Origin: Bacillus taeanensis
GTDB lineage: Bacteria > Bacillota > Bacilli > Bacillales > UBA6769
DNA: 64,000 bases
Reading direction: 5' to 3'
Assembly (NCBI RefSeq): GCF_003318295.1
Contig: NZ_QOCW01000024.1
Span: 1 to 64,000 of the forward strand
In this document: in pieces, positions 54,735-63,235 of the stretch
Position numbering within the stretch: position 1 is the first letter of the stretch
How the letters are laid out: every line of letters starts with the position of its first letter
Program-made: the position numbers and the translations under genes
Notes under the pieces: model-generated
Told to the model about the DNA's origin: nothing
The model's input: only the letters and a program-made list of their open reading frames with translations
The model's database searches: none

Positions 54735-56385
54735 ATTTTAATTCTCTTTTTAAAATTTTACCGATCATTGTTTTTGGCATTTCATCGCGGTATTCATAGA
54801 GCTTTGGTACTTTGTAGGCGGCAAGTTTTGTTCGGCAAAAGGCATCAAGCTCTTCATCTGTTACCTCTTTTCCTTCTTTTTTTACGATGAAGGCTTTTAC
54901 TGTTTCGCCGCGGTATTCGTCACTGACGCCAATAACGGCCGCTTCTTTAACAGAAGGATGCTCATACAATACTTCTTCTACTTCACGCGGGAAAATATTA
55001 AAGCCGCCCGCAATAATCATGTCTTTCATCCGATCAACAATATAAAAATAGCCGTTTTCATCCATGTACCCCATATCGCCGGTAAAGAGCCAGCCATCTT
55101 TTAAAACTTGTTCTGTTTCTTCAGGCTTTCGCCAATAGCCCTGCATCACCTGCGGCCCAGAAATCAAAAGCTCCCCTACTTCTCCAACGCCTACTTCTTC
55201 CCCGGTTTCTGGATTGACAATTTTACTGATCGTATCAGGAAAAGGAATACCAATACTGCCATGCACACGCTGTCCCCAAATTGGATTTGCGTGACTGACA
55301 GATGAAACTTCCGTTAATCCGTAGCCTTCTACAAGCCTTCCCCCTGTGATCGATTCAAACTGCTGCTGCACTTCTAACGGAAGCGGTGCTGAGCCGCTTA
55401 CACATGCTTCAACAGAACGAATATCATAGTTTTTAAGTTTCGGATCGCTTAAAAGGCCAATATACATCGTCGGTGCCCCAGGAAAAATCGTCGGCTTTTC
55501 TTTATCAATTACTTTTAACAGCTGCTCCACATCAAATTTAGGGACTAGAAGAATCGTGCCAATCAAAGAGACGGTTAAGTTTAAACAGACGGTCATTCCA
55601 TAGACATGAAAAAGCGGCACAGCGGCAAGTGTTTTTTCTTTTCCTTCCTCGCCTTTATAGAACCAAGACTTACATTGAAGCGCATTTGCAATCAAATTTG
55701 CGTGAGTGAGCATCGAGCCTTTTGGTGTGCCGGTTGTGCCTCCTGTATATTGAATAACCGCTAAATCTGTTTTTGGATCAATCTCAGGGGTAACGGGTGT
55801 GCTTGAGGAAGCTTTCAGCCATTTAGGAAAGGAGAGAACATTTTCTTTGTAATAATCAATTTTCACATAGGGACCTTTTCGTTTTTGAACGATTGGATAA
55901 AGGAGATTTTTCGGAAACGGCAGGTAATCTTTAATACTTGTCGCAATAATATTTTCAAGCTGGGTTGTTTCAATCACTTTTTTTACTTTCGGATAAACAA
56001 GATCAAGACAAACAATTGTTTTCACTTCTGCATCGTTTAATTGATGCTCAAGCTCTCGTTCCACATACAGCGGATTTGTCATAACAGCGATGCCGCCAGC
56101 TAAAAGTACACCGTAATAGCAAATCACCATCTGCGGACAGTTCGGAAGCATAAGTGACACACGATCTCCTTTTTCTACGCCAAGCTTTTTAAACGCATTT
56201 GCGGCTTGATAAGCGGCTTTTAATGTTTCTTCATATGTCAGCCGCTTCCCAAGAAAATAGAGCGCTTCTTTTTTTGGGGCTTCTTTTGCCGCTCGTTTTA
56301 AAAGCTCAAACACAGGAATGTTCGGGTAATCAAGACTCTCTTTTATTTCTTCAGGATAATAAGAAAGCCAAGGATGTTCTGTCAT
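54733..56385 (-). CDS. lcfB: Long-chain fatty-acid-CoA ligase
   Basis: 550 residues of the ANL superfamily: YTGGTTGTPKGSMLTH (P-loop), EGYGLTEVSS, GWLFTGDMGYMDENGY and the C-terminal catalytic Lys in KTMIGKILKRELK. It activates fatty acids with ATP and CoA. ATG 56385 follows AGAGGGTGC. Which Bacillus paralogue (lcfA, lcfB) is uncertain. A 13-bp palindrome lies upstream. Confidence 0.9.
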   Translation of the reverse strand: MTEHPWLSYYPEEIKESLDYPNIPVFELLKRAAKEAPKKEALYFLGKRLTYEETLKAAYQAANAFKKLGVEKGDRVSLMLPNCPQMVICYYGVLLAGGIAVMTNPLYVERELEHQLNDAEVKTIVCLDLVYPKVKKVIETTQLENIIATSIKDYLPFPKNLLYPIVQKRKGPYVKIDYYKENVLSFPKWLKASSSTPVTPEIDPKTDLAVIQYTGGTTGTPKGSMLTHANLIANALQCKSWFYKGEEGKEKTLAAVPLFHVYGMTVCLNLTVSLIGTILLVPKFDVEQLLKVIDKEKPTIFPGAPTMYIGLLSDPKLKNYDIRSVEACVSGSAPLPLEVQQQFESITGGRLVEGYGLTEVSSVSHANPIWGQRVHGSIGIPFPDTISKIVNPETGEEVGVGEVGELLISGPQVMQGYWRKPEETEQVLKDGWLFTGDMGYMDENGYFYIVDRMKDMIIAGGFNIFPREVEEVLYEHPSVKEAAVIGVSDEYRGETVKAFIVKKEGKEVTDEELDAFCRTKLAAYKVPKLYEYRDEMPKTMIGKILKRELK

Positions 56386-56409
56386 AAGATGCACCCTCTT
56401 CCTATAAAG

Positions 56410-56422
56410 ATGAGTTACTCAT
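56410..56422. promoter_or_regulatory. Palindrome in the acyl-CoA ligase 5' region
   Basis: ATGAGTTACTCAT, perfect 13-bp palindrome 25 bases upstream of the start; resembles the core of FadR-type sites (ATGA...TCAT) but with a 5-base spacer. Confidence 0.35.
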
Positions 56423-56543
56423 TTTTATGTTAAAACTATTCAAAAAATCCCTATTTTTCATATTATAAATTCCTATAAAAGTAGTTGTTTAAAAAGGAAG
56501 TAAGCAGAATCAGCTAGAAAACTAGTATAAAGGGGGCCTGATT

Positions 56544-56681
56544 TTGAAAGAACTTGTCGGCTGCTGTGTGTCATGCGGAAAAGAAATTTATTGTCAAAAC
56601 GGGTTTTTGAATGGTGTCATCCGAGATGATCAATTACTGCAATGCTTTCCTTGTTACAATCAAAATGTGGAAGGAGCATAA
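56544..56681 (+). CDS. 45-residue Cys-rich peptide upstream of nitroreductase
   Basis: Starts at TTG with AAGGGGGCC upstream. Contains CCVSCGKEIYC and CFPC, six cysteines in 45 residues, the pattern of a small zinc ribbon or rubredoxin-like knuckle. It ends two bases before the nitroreductase ATG (TAAACATG), and the nitroreductase site GGAAGGAGC is inside its last codons, so translation is coupled. No known family recognised. Confidence 0.65.
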   Translation: MKELVGCCVSCGKEIYCQNGFLNGVIRDDQLLQCFPCYNQNVEGA

Positions 56682-56683
56682 AC

Positions 56684-57208
56684 ATGAATGTGTTAGATGC
56701 AATTCAAAAAAGACGGGAAATTACGCGCTTTAGTGAAAAGGAGATTCCAAAAGAAACGTTAGAAAGTGTTGTCGAAGCGGCCTTTTTAGCTCCATCCGGC
56801 AACCATTTACCATCTCGAGAGTTTATTGTGGTTACAAAACGAGACATGTTAGATCATCTTGCAGACGCTACACCTTTTGTGCCTTGGCTGAAAGAAGCAG
56901 CAGCAGCGATCGTCGTAACTGGACGGCCAACGGTTAGCAAATACTGGCTTCAGGATGCTTCGATTGCCGCAGGATATGTATGGCTGACAGCAGTAGATCT
57001 TGAATTAGGAGCTGCATTTGGAGCAATTTATCATGCTGAGGATCAGAGCGAATCAGAAAAACGGGAAAGCTTTGTTCGCAAGGCGTTAAACATTTCAGAT
57101 GATCGAAAAGTGGTGGCGATTTTAGGGTTGGGTTATCCGGAGAAACAGCCCGATAAGAAAAAACAGTTTCCTCGCGAAGAGATTATTCATTATGAGAAAT
57201 TTTCATAA
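56684..57208 (+). CDS. Nitroreductase family protein
   Basis: 174 residues: AIQKRREITRFSEKEIPKE (FMN phosphate site RR.ITR), APSGNHLPSREFIVV and ILGLGYPEKQP (G-rich C-terminal). FMN-dependent NAD(P)H reductase of unknown substrate. Translationally coupled to the Cys-rich peptide. Terminator follows. Confidence 0.87.
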   Translation: MNVLDAIQKRREITRFSEKEIPKETLESVVEAAFLAPSGNHLPSREFIVVTKRDMLDHLADATPFVPWLKEAAAAIVVTGRPTVSKYWLQDASIAAGYVWLTAVDLELGAAFGAIYHAEDQSESEKRESFVRKALNISDDRKVVAILGLGYPEKQPDKKKQFPREEIIHYEKFS

Positions 57209-57210
57209 AT

Positions 57211-57250
57211 AAAAAAAGCAGAAGCTGGCATCTACCTACTTCTGCTTTTT
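57211..57250. terminator. Terminator of the nitroreductase operon
   Basis: AAAAGCAGAAG / CTTCTGCTTTT stem, T-rich exit. Confidence 0.8.
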
Positions 57251-57367
57251 CTGTGTAAAAATTAATTGTCGTAGGATTCATTGAACAAGCCTTGATGTAC
57301 AAAGTAATCACCAGCTTAGTGAAATAAATCCTACGACAGTTACATGTTTGGTTGGGGGCAAAAATTT

Positions 57368-58495
57368 TTATTGGAATGGTAAGCTCCTTTTTAGGATCGG
57401 AGTAAGAAGCAAACGGCTTTCCCGCCAAGGCAAAGTATCTTTAAAGAACAAACTACTTTCAATAACAAGCAAACAAACGAGTACCGCTAACCCGCCTTCA
57501 ATCACAAGTTGTTGGATAAATAAAAACAGCGGCTCCGGACCGTACACTGTTTTTGATAAATCAATATTGAGTGTAAACACATAAAAGGTACCAAATGTAA
57601 AATTACGCGCCCATTGTGACACATGATAAGTGCCGGCAGCTTTTTGAAGTGAATAGTTTTTAAGACGTGTAACTAGACGCCATACTTCGATTCCTTCAAT
57701 TATCACAAACCATACAATCACCCAAACCCAGATAAAGAAAATAACGTGAGTACTAAAGACTCCCGACATAATCGAAGCAATTCCGGTAATGGACATCGCT
57801 CCATGAACAATACAGTTCGTATTTTTCCAATCCTCAGAAACGCTCCATCCTCTAAAAAAGCAATAACGCTTTATCATCAAAAAGAAGTTAAGAACATAAA
57901 AAATAATGCCTAAATAAAGCATCCCTCTGCTAACAGCTTGCAAGATTTGATTTTCAAATAAGGTACTGTAAAGGATAACAAGTGATTGCTTGCTGACCGT
58001 TGAGAGGAAAAGAACGCCGTGAATGCGCTCATAATACTTTGACTCAATAATCACTTTATAGCATTTAAGACAAAGAATGAAATAAAACAGCCACAATCCG
58101 CCATTTAACAATGAAATAAGCGAAATCACTTCTTTATAGACCGGAAACTGCTTTACGAGCACTAAACATAAAATCGACGTTCCAGCCACCCATGTTCCAA
58201 CCGCAAAGCTTTGGACTGGATGAGTTAAATAACGCCTGCGAAACACTCCTTTAAAGGCCGCCTGCATAAAGGCTGCCACAAGAAGAGCCCAAGTCATGAC
58301 AAGAAGAAAGTCAACCACATAGGCAGGGAGCTCCATTGAAAATGAAAAACGTGTTGTTGCTCCAATAAAGAAAATACCAACCGCCATAATTAATGCCCCG
58401 TAAGATGCATCAACACGATTTCCCCGAAACAGCGGCAGCTTCATTACGAACAGTACACCAAACAGCAGCATACAAACCATCACTCTCTGCAGCAA
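57368..58495 (-). CDS. Multi-spanning membrane protein, possibly TDT (TehA/SLAC1) family
   Basis: 375 residues, about ten helices. Features like LTHPVQSFAVGTWVAGTSIL and WARNFTFGTFYVFTL recall tellurite-resistance/dicarboxylate transporters. The starting codon is TTG 58495 with GGAGAG upstream. Assignment to TDT is tentative; it would be an anion channel or transporter. Confidence 0.55.
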   Translation of the reverse strand: MLQRVMVCMLLFGVLFVMKLPLFRGNRVDASYGALIMAVGIFFIGATTRFSFSMELPAYVVDFLLVMTWALLVAAFMQAAFKGVFRRRYLTHPVQSFAVGTWVAGTSILCLVLVKQFPVYKEVISLISLLNGGLWLFYFILCLKCYKVIIESKYYERIHGVLFLSTVSKQSLVILYSTLFENQILQAVSRGMLYLGIIFYVLNFFLMIKRYCFFRGWSVSEDWKNTNCIVHGAMSITGIASIMSGVFSTHVIFFIWVWVIVWFVIIEGIEVWRLVTRLKNYSLQKAAGTYHVSQWARNFTFGTFYVFTLNIDLSKTVYGPEPLFLFIQQLVIEGGLAVLVCLLVIESSLFFKDTLPWRESRLLLTPILKRSLPFQ

Positions 58496-58734
58496 ATTTC
58501 TCTCTCCTCTCTAATCGTATATTTTCTTACAAAACTTATCCTATGAACTTACTTGGTTTTAAGCTAAAGATAGATCTAAAATACTTCTTTTTAAACGATA
58601 AAACTATCATAACATATTTTTGTAGAAGGTAACTCTGCGAATGAACATTTTTATCGATTTTGCTTACGGGTGTCACTGCTCTCCTCATGCTATACTAAAC
58701 ATAAGAATAGAAGTATAAAAAGGTGGGATTACAA

Positions 58735-59202
58735 ATGGGCTATATCGAGGAACTGCGAAGTGAAGTTGGCTCACGTCCGCTTATTTTAACAGCGGCTGCC
58801 GTGTTTATTTTAGATCAGAAAAATCGGATTTTACTGCAGCACCGCGGCGATACGAAAGACTGGGGCATACCTGGCGGGTTTATGGAGCTTGGTGAATCAA
58901 TTGAAGAAGCGGCAAGACGTGAAGCACGTGAGGAAACAGGCTTTGAAGTTGGCGAATTAACATATGTTGATATTTATTCTGGTGAAGATTATTATTTCGT
59001 CTATCCAAATGGCGATCAAGTGTATAACGTGATTGTTGGATTTATGACACGTGAAGTAAAAGGAGAAATGGTCATCGATGAAGATGAGGTGCTTGATCTT
59101 CAATATTTTTCGTTCGATAACCTTCCAGAAAAAATGATTCCAACGAGTAAAAAAATGTTAGAGCGCTTTATCGAGAAGATGGAGTTTAGCGATGAAAATT
59201 AA
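58735..59202 (+). CDS. NUDIX hydrolase
   Basis: 155 residues. Nudix box GGFMELGESIEEAARREARE with ETGFE completing it (about residues 45-68). It hydrolyses a nucleoside diphosphate derivative; substrate unknown. AAGGTGGG precedes the ATG at 58735. Overlaps the next gene by 11 bases. Confidence 0.88.
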   Translation: MGYIEELRSEVGSRPLILTAAAVFILDQKNRILLQHRGDTKDWGIPGGFMELGESIEEAARREAREETGFEVGELTYVDIYSGEDYYFVYPNGDQVYNVIVGFMTREVKGEMVIDEDEVLDLQYFSFDNLPEKMIPTSKKMLERFIEKMEFSDEN

Positions 59203-59932
59203 AAAAGCAGTCATTTTAGCGGCAGGTCTTGGAACACGGATGATGCCAATGACAAAAGCGATTCCAAAAGCGATGCTTCCCGTTGTTGATCGACCGATTC
59301 TTGATTATATCGTCGATGAAGTACTCACATCGGGAATTGAGGAAATTGCGATCGTTGTTAATTACCGAAAAGAAGTAATCGAAAATCATTACAGCGATCA
59401 CCCGAACATTACATTGATCGAACAGCCTGATGTAGGCGGTACAGCCTCAGCACTTCTTCAAACAAAAGCTTTTACAAATAAAGAGCCGTTTGCGCTTTGC
59501 TTAGGAGATGAAATTGTTAAAAGTGATGCGCCGTTTCTAAAGCAGCTAATGGATCATTTTATACATAACAATGCGGCAATGGTGACTGGAATTGAAGAAA
59601 CAACACGTGAGAAAATTTCTGCTTACAATGCGTTAGAGGTGGAACAAATAGAAGCTTCTTCCCTCCTTAAAATTCATACTATTGTCGAAAAGCCAAAAGA
59701 AACACCGCCTTCTTTATATACATCAATTGGACGATATGTTGTGTCACCTATTATTTATGATTTGCTGGAAGGTGAAAAGCAGCCTGCTAATAGCAATGAG
59801 CTTATTTTAACCGATTACTTTGCGGAGCTTGCGAGAGAAAAAGATGTATATGGTGTGTTATTAAACGGAAAACGTTACGACATCGGCAGTAAAAAAGGCT
59901 GGCTTGAAGCGAACATCGAGTTAGGGGTCTGA
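59192..59932 (+). CDS. Nucleotidyltransferase related to UTP-glucose-1-phosphate uridylyltransferase, short
   Basis: 246 residues: LAAGLGTRMMPMTKAIPKAMLP (signature split), DRPILDYIVDEVL, QPDVGGTASAL and LCLGDEIV. GtaB of B. subtilis is about 292 residues; this one lacks the last 40 or so and ends ELGV, where GGG GTC TGA of a family 2 repeat gives the last residues and the stop. Coupled to the NUDIX gene. Confidence 0.8.
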   Translation: MKIKKAVILAAGLGTRMMPMTKAIPKAMLPVVDRPILDYIVDEVLTSGIEEIAIVVNYRKEVIENHYSDHPNITLIEQPDVGGTASALLQTKAFTNKEPFALCLGDEIVKSDAPFLKQLMDHFIHNNAAMVTGIEETTREKISAYNALEVEQIEASSLLKIHTIVEKPKETPPSLYTSIGRYVVSPIIYDLLEGEKQPANSNELILTDYFAELAREKDVYGVLLNGKRYDIGSKKGWLEANIELGV

Positions 59933-59978
59933 CCCCGCAAAAAGACATTTACCCGCTTTTGTCCATGTGAAAAGGACA
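59924..59978 (+). repeat. Repeat family 2, copy 5
   Basis: GGGGTCTGACCCCGCAAAAA ... TTTTGTCCATGTGAAAAGGA. Supplies the stop codon of the nucleotidyltransferase. Confidence 0.8.
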
Positions 59979-60049
59979 CATTTTTTTAAAAAGCGGTATA
60001 ACCTCCCCTCTTTCACACATACTATAAAAAAATGCTGGGAGGAATTCCA

Positions 60050-60217
60050 ATGAGTGATCCGAATAAGCGTTCCAATGAGGAGCCAACTGTTGCACCAGGA
60101 ATGGATGATGGTGAAGAACTGAATGCAGAGGCAACAGAAGAGGAAATAAAACGAGGCGATTATACAATTGTTACCACGCTTTCATTTGATGAAGTCGATC
60201 CAAGTGATGACGCATAA
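60050..60217 (+). CDS. Small acidic protein, unknown function
   Basis: 55 residues, about one third Asp/Glu, likely disordered at the N-terminus and ending YTIVTTLSFDEVDPSDDA. GGGAGGAATTCC precedes the ATG at 60050. Followed directly by a terminator. Confidence 0.65.
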   Translation: MSDPNKRSNEEPTVAPGMDDGEELNAEATEEEIKRGDYTIVTTLSFDEVDPSDDA

Positions 60218-60375
60218 GAATCTGTCTTATGCGTTTTTTCTTTTTGTTGAGACTGGGCGGTCTGTTCCTTCCCAATTAATTTCGCAATCACTACAGGAAG
60301 AATAAAATTAACAACCGCACCAGCTGGCACCGTTCCAAGCATACTTGTAACAAATTAAATAAACAAGTTTTTCAT
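60160..60375 (-). pseudogene. Possible broken small membrane-protein gene
   Basis: A frame from ATG 60375 reads MKNLFI, a TAA stop (codon 7), then FVTSMLGTVPAGAVVNFILP (one membrane helix) and a polar tail. AAAGGAG lies upstream. One base change (CAA to TAA) would explain the stop. The 3' part overlaps the acidic protein gene and its terminator, so the tail may not be original. Confidence 0.4.
60209..60239 (+). terminator. Terminator of the acidic protein gene
   Basis: GACGCATAAGA / TCTTATGCGTT stem, then T run; the TAA stop is in the 5' arm. Confidence 0.85.
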
Positions 60376-60403
60376 TCATAAAAAGTTTTCTCCTTTATAA
60401 GGG

Positions 60404-60458
60404 AGTCCTCTCCAAATGGACAAATATAGTGAAATGTCTTTTTGCGGGGTCTGACCCC
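60404..60458 (-). repeat. Repeat family 2, copy 6
   Basis: Reverse complement GGGGTCAGACCCCGCAAAAA ... TTTGTCCATTTGGAGAGGA. Directly downstream of the YwqG-like gene. Confidence 0.8.
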
Positions 60459-60468
60459 TATACATACA

Positions 60469-61248
60469 TCAATGGCACTGCATTACACACCATGCTTCTT
60501 CAAATCTTCTATTCTTTAAGTCTTCTGTTAGGATACAGAAGTAAAGCATGCCAACATCGCCCCACATCATTTCTAAGTTTTCTTCATCAGAATCAACTTG
60601 AAAAAGAAGCGTCCAGTCCTCTTCATTCTCACTCTTTTCAGCATATCCTCCGCATTCTTCAAATACTTCACCCTGCACGGCATGTGGATATCCTTCAATT
60701 TGATGTATCGTTCCTTCGTTAGGGAGAAGATCTGAAGACAGTTCATCATAACGGTCAAAATCATCATCGTCGTCAAAATCCATAAATGGTAAGCGATCAA
60801 CAACTTCAAAGTTTATCTTACACTGCGGATACGTATGAATTCCTTGATCTCTTGGCTCTAACGCACTATTGTCGCCATTATAATAAATCACACGCCAGCC
60901 GTCTTTTTGTTCTTTCTCGCCCCAAACACCTTCTATCTCCTCATCTTCCCAATCATCATAATAAAAGAAATAAAGCATTCCTTCTTTTGGAATTTCGGTT
61001 TTGATATTGAGTTCAGCAATTTCTTTTAAGTTAAACTGTCCGATAAAATGAAGAGGTTTGCCTTTATACATTGGGTAGTCTTCTCCTTGTGGGAGATCAG
61101 GAACACCACCCATTTTTGAAGCACCAAGCGGTAAATGCTCGGCTCTTTCCGGCTTCACAGCAATACACGAAAATACTCCATCTAAAATATCATCTTTCAC
61201 GTGTTCTAATCCATGCTTTTTAATAAGTGACTCAATATGACTTCCCAT
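60469..61248 (-). CDS. ywqG: YwqG family protein (DUF1963)
   Basis: 259 residues: GASKMGGVPDLPQGEDYP, PLHFIGQFNLKEIAEL, GMLYFFYYDD and the acidic stretch FDDDDDFDRYDE. Matches the YwqG/DUF1963 family, which occurs near toxin immunity loci in B. subtilis. Function unknown. AAGGAGC precedes the ATG. Confidence 0.85.
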   Translation of the reverse strand: MGSHIESLIKKHGLEHVKDDILDGVFSCIAVKPERAEHLPLGASKMGGVPDLPQGEDYPMYKGKPLHFIGQFNLKEIAELNIKTEIPKEGMLYFFYYDDWEDEEIEGVWGEKEQKDGWRVIYYNGDNSALEPRDQGIHTYPQCKINFEVVDRLPFMDFDDDDDFDRYDELSSDLLPNEGTIHQIEGYPHAVQGEVFEECGGYAEKSENEEDWTLLFQVDSDEENLEMMWGDVGMLYFCILTEDLKNRRFEEAWCVMQCH

Positions 61249-61260
61249 TCTTCCAGCTCC

Positions 61261-61881
61261 TTAAATAAATTGATCAAGTTCTTGTAAGCGTGAAATGACC
61301 GCTTTTGGTTTAATTCCATGCGCGTTATAAAATGAAACATCCTTCTGATAGCCGATAAACGGAATATTTGCCGCTGTCGCCGCTTTTCCATCAATCCACG
61401 AGTCGCCAACCATGAGCCACAAAATATTCGGAAACTTTTTTATGACGTATAGTAAGCCGGATGGAGATGGTTTTAACGCCTCCATTCCTTCACGGCCAAT
61501 CACTTCATCAAAGAAATGAAAAATGTTATTTTCGATTAGTGCACGCTTTCCGGCTTCATAAGCATTATTCGTTACAACGGCAAGTTTTATATCCTGACTT
61601 TTTAACTGCTGAAGCATTGAAAGAGCACCGTCTTCTAAAACCGCTCCATTCATTCCTTCTGTTTCATGATGTGCTGCAATTTCCCACAGCTTCTCTTCTA
61701 GACTGGTCATCCCTTTTTCCCTTACAAGCTCAATAATTTGTCCTGATGTTAATGATTCATCAACTCCATTCGTAATGCCGTGCTTTTTTACGTATTCCGC
61801 TATGTCAGCGCGCATTTTTTTAAAGTTAATGTTTGACTGAAGCAGGGTATTGTCCATATCAAATAGTATTCCTCTTTCCAT
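61261..61881 (-). CDS. HAD family hydrolase
   Basis: 206 residues: catalytic DMDNTLLQS (Asp nucleophile), VVTNNAYEAG (Thr/Asn site), Lys in KPSPSG, and GDSWIDGKAA (metal Asp). Cap of C1 type between motifs I and II, as in phosphoglycolate phosphatases. Substrate unknown. ATG 61881 follows AAGGAAG. Starts 12 bases from the YwqG gene start region; both on the minus strand. Confidence 0.85.
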   Translation of the reverse strand: MERGILFDMDNTLLQSNINFKKMRADIAEYVKKHGITNGVDESLTSGQIIELVREKGMTSLEEKLWEIAAHHETEGMNGAVLEDGALSMLQQLKSQDIKLAVVTNNAYEAGKRALIENNIFHFFDEVIGREGMEALKPSPSGLLYVIKKFPNILWLMVGDSWIDGKAATAANIPFIGYQKDVSFYNAHGIKPKAVISRLQELDQFI

Positions 61882-61917
61882 CATCATCTTCCTTTTTATG
61901 TTAAGATTTTTATAAAC

Positions 61918-61972
61918 GGGGTCTGACCCCGCAAATGGACAAATCACCAAAAATGTCCATGTGAAAAGGACA
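61918..61972 (+). repeat. Repeat family 2, copy 7
   Basis: GGGGTCTGACCCCGCAAATG then GACAAAT ... AAAATGTCCATGTGAAAAGGACA. Lies in the divergent promoter region between the HAD gene and patB, unlike most copies. Confidence 0.8.
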
Positions 61973-61993
61973 ATCTAAAGGAGGACCGATTCA

Positions 61994-63169
61994 ATGAAAT
62001 ACAATTTTGATGAAGTAATTGATCGAACGAATACAAACTCTTTAAAATGGGATGGTTTGGAAAAACTTTATGGTGATAAAGAGCTGCTTCCACTGTGGGT
62101 AGCGGATATGGATTTTAAAGCACCACAGCCTGTTATTGATGCGATTAAAAAGCAGGCAGAACACGGTGTCTACGGGTATACGATTACAACTGATTCCTTC
62201 TATGAACCGCTCATAGCTTGGCTGAAAAAGCGGCACAACTGGGAAGTTGAAAAAGAGTGGCTAACGTTCAGTCCTGGTATTGTCCCGGCCTTAAGTGTTA
62301 TTATCCGTGCTTTTAGTGATCCCGGTGATAAAATTATCGTGCAGACACCCGTCTACTATCCATTTTTTAAAGTAGCAAAGCAAAATGAGCGAGAAGTTAT
62401 TGAAAATGAGCTTCACTTTGATGGTACTCATTATACGATGGATTTCGAGGATTTAGAAAGAAAAATGACACCAGACGTGAAGCTGCTTATTTTAAGCAAT
62501 CCTCACAATCCGGTTGGACGAGTATGGACAAAAGAGGAGCTCATCAAACTCGGAGAAATTTGCAGAAAGCATAATGTGTTAATAATAAGCGATGAAATTC
62601 ATTGCGACCTGATTCGAAAAGGCTATACGCATACACCGCTTGCTGCTATTTCTGAAGAGTTAAGAGATCATTCAATTACATGTTTAGCACCGAGTAAAAC
62701 ATTTAATCTCGCCGGCTTGTATGCTTCAACACTCGTTATTCCAAATCATGACCACCGCATGAAGTTTCAGCGGCTCTTACAAAACCAAGCAACAACCTCA
62801 CCAAATACGTTTGCTGTTCCCGCCTTTGAAGCGGCCTACCGTGAAGGAGAAGAGTGGCTTGAACAGCTGCTCGATTATTTAGAAGATAACCTGACTTTCT
62901 TAAAAAACTTTGTAAACGAACGGATTCCAAATGTAGAAGTGGTGGAGCCAGAAGGAACATATTTGATTTGGCTTAATTTCAGAAAGCTTGGCCTAGACAG
63001 CCGGGAGCTAAAAAAGCTGATTCAAAAAGAAGCAAAAGTAGCTTTAAATGAGGGCTATACGTTCGGAAGTCCTGGGGAAGGGTTTGAGCGAATCAATATC
63101 GCCTGCCCAAGAAGTATTTTAGAAGAAGCTTTAGTACGCATTGAAAAAGCCATAAAAAAAATTGATTAA
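61994..63169 (+). CDS. patB: Cystathionine beta-lyase PatB (MalY-like)
   Basis: 391 residues, class I/II aminotransferase fold: LPLWVADMDF, GYGYTITTDSFYEPL-like start, SNPHNPVGRVW, IISDEIHCDL and the PLP lysine in APSKTFNLAGL. Cleaves cystathionine to homocysteine, and related C-S bonds. AAAGGAGGACC precedes the ATG. Confidence 0.92.
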   Translation: MKYNFDEVIDRTNTNSLKWDGLEKLYGDKELLPLWVADMDFKAPQPVIDAIKKQAEHGVYGYTITTDSFYEPLIAWLKKRHNWEVEKEWLTFSPGIVPALSVIIRAFSDPGDKIIVQTPVYYPFFKVAKQNEREVIENELHFDGTHYTMDFEDLERKMTPDVKLLILSNPHNPVGRVWTKEELIKLGEICRKHNVLIISDEIHCDLIRKGYTHTPLAAISEELRDHSITCLAPSKTFNLAGLYASTLVIPNHDHRMKFQRLLQNQATTSPNTFAVPAFEAAYREGEEWLEQLLDYLEDNLTFLKNFVNERIPNVEVVEPEGTYLIWLNFRKLGLDSRELKKLIQKEAKVALNEGYTFGSPGEGFERINIACPRSILEEALVRIEKAIKKID

Positions 63170-63180
63170 AAAACAAAACC

Positions 63181-63235
63181 TGTCCCCCTCAGATGGACAT
63201 TTTAGCGTTTTTGTCTATTTGAGGGGTCAGACCCC
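63181..63235 (-). repeat. Repeat family 2, copy 8
   Basis: Reverse complement GGGGTCTGACCCCTCAAATA ... AAATGTCCATCTGAGGGGGA. It contains the stop codon and last codons of the GerAB-like gene. Confidence 0.8.
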
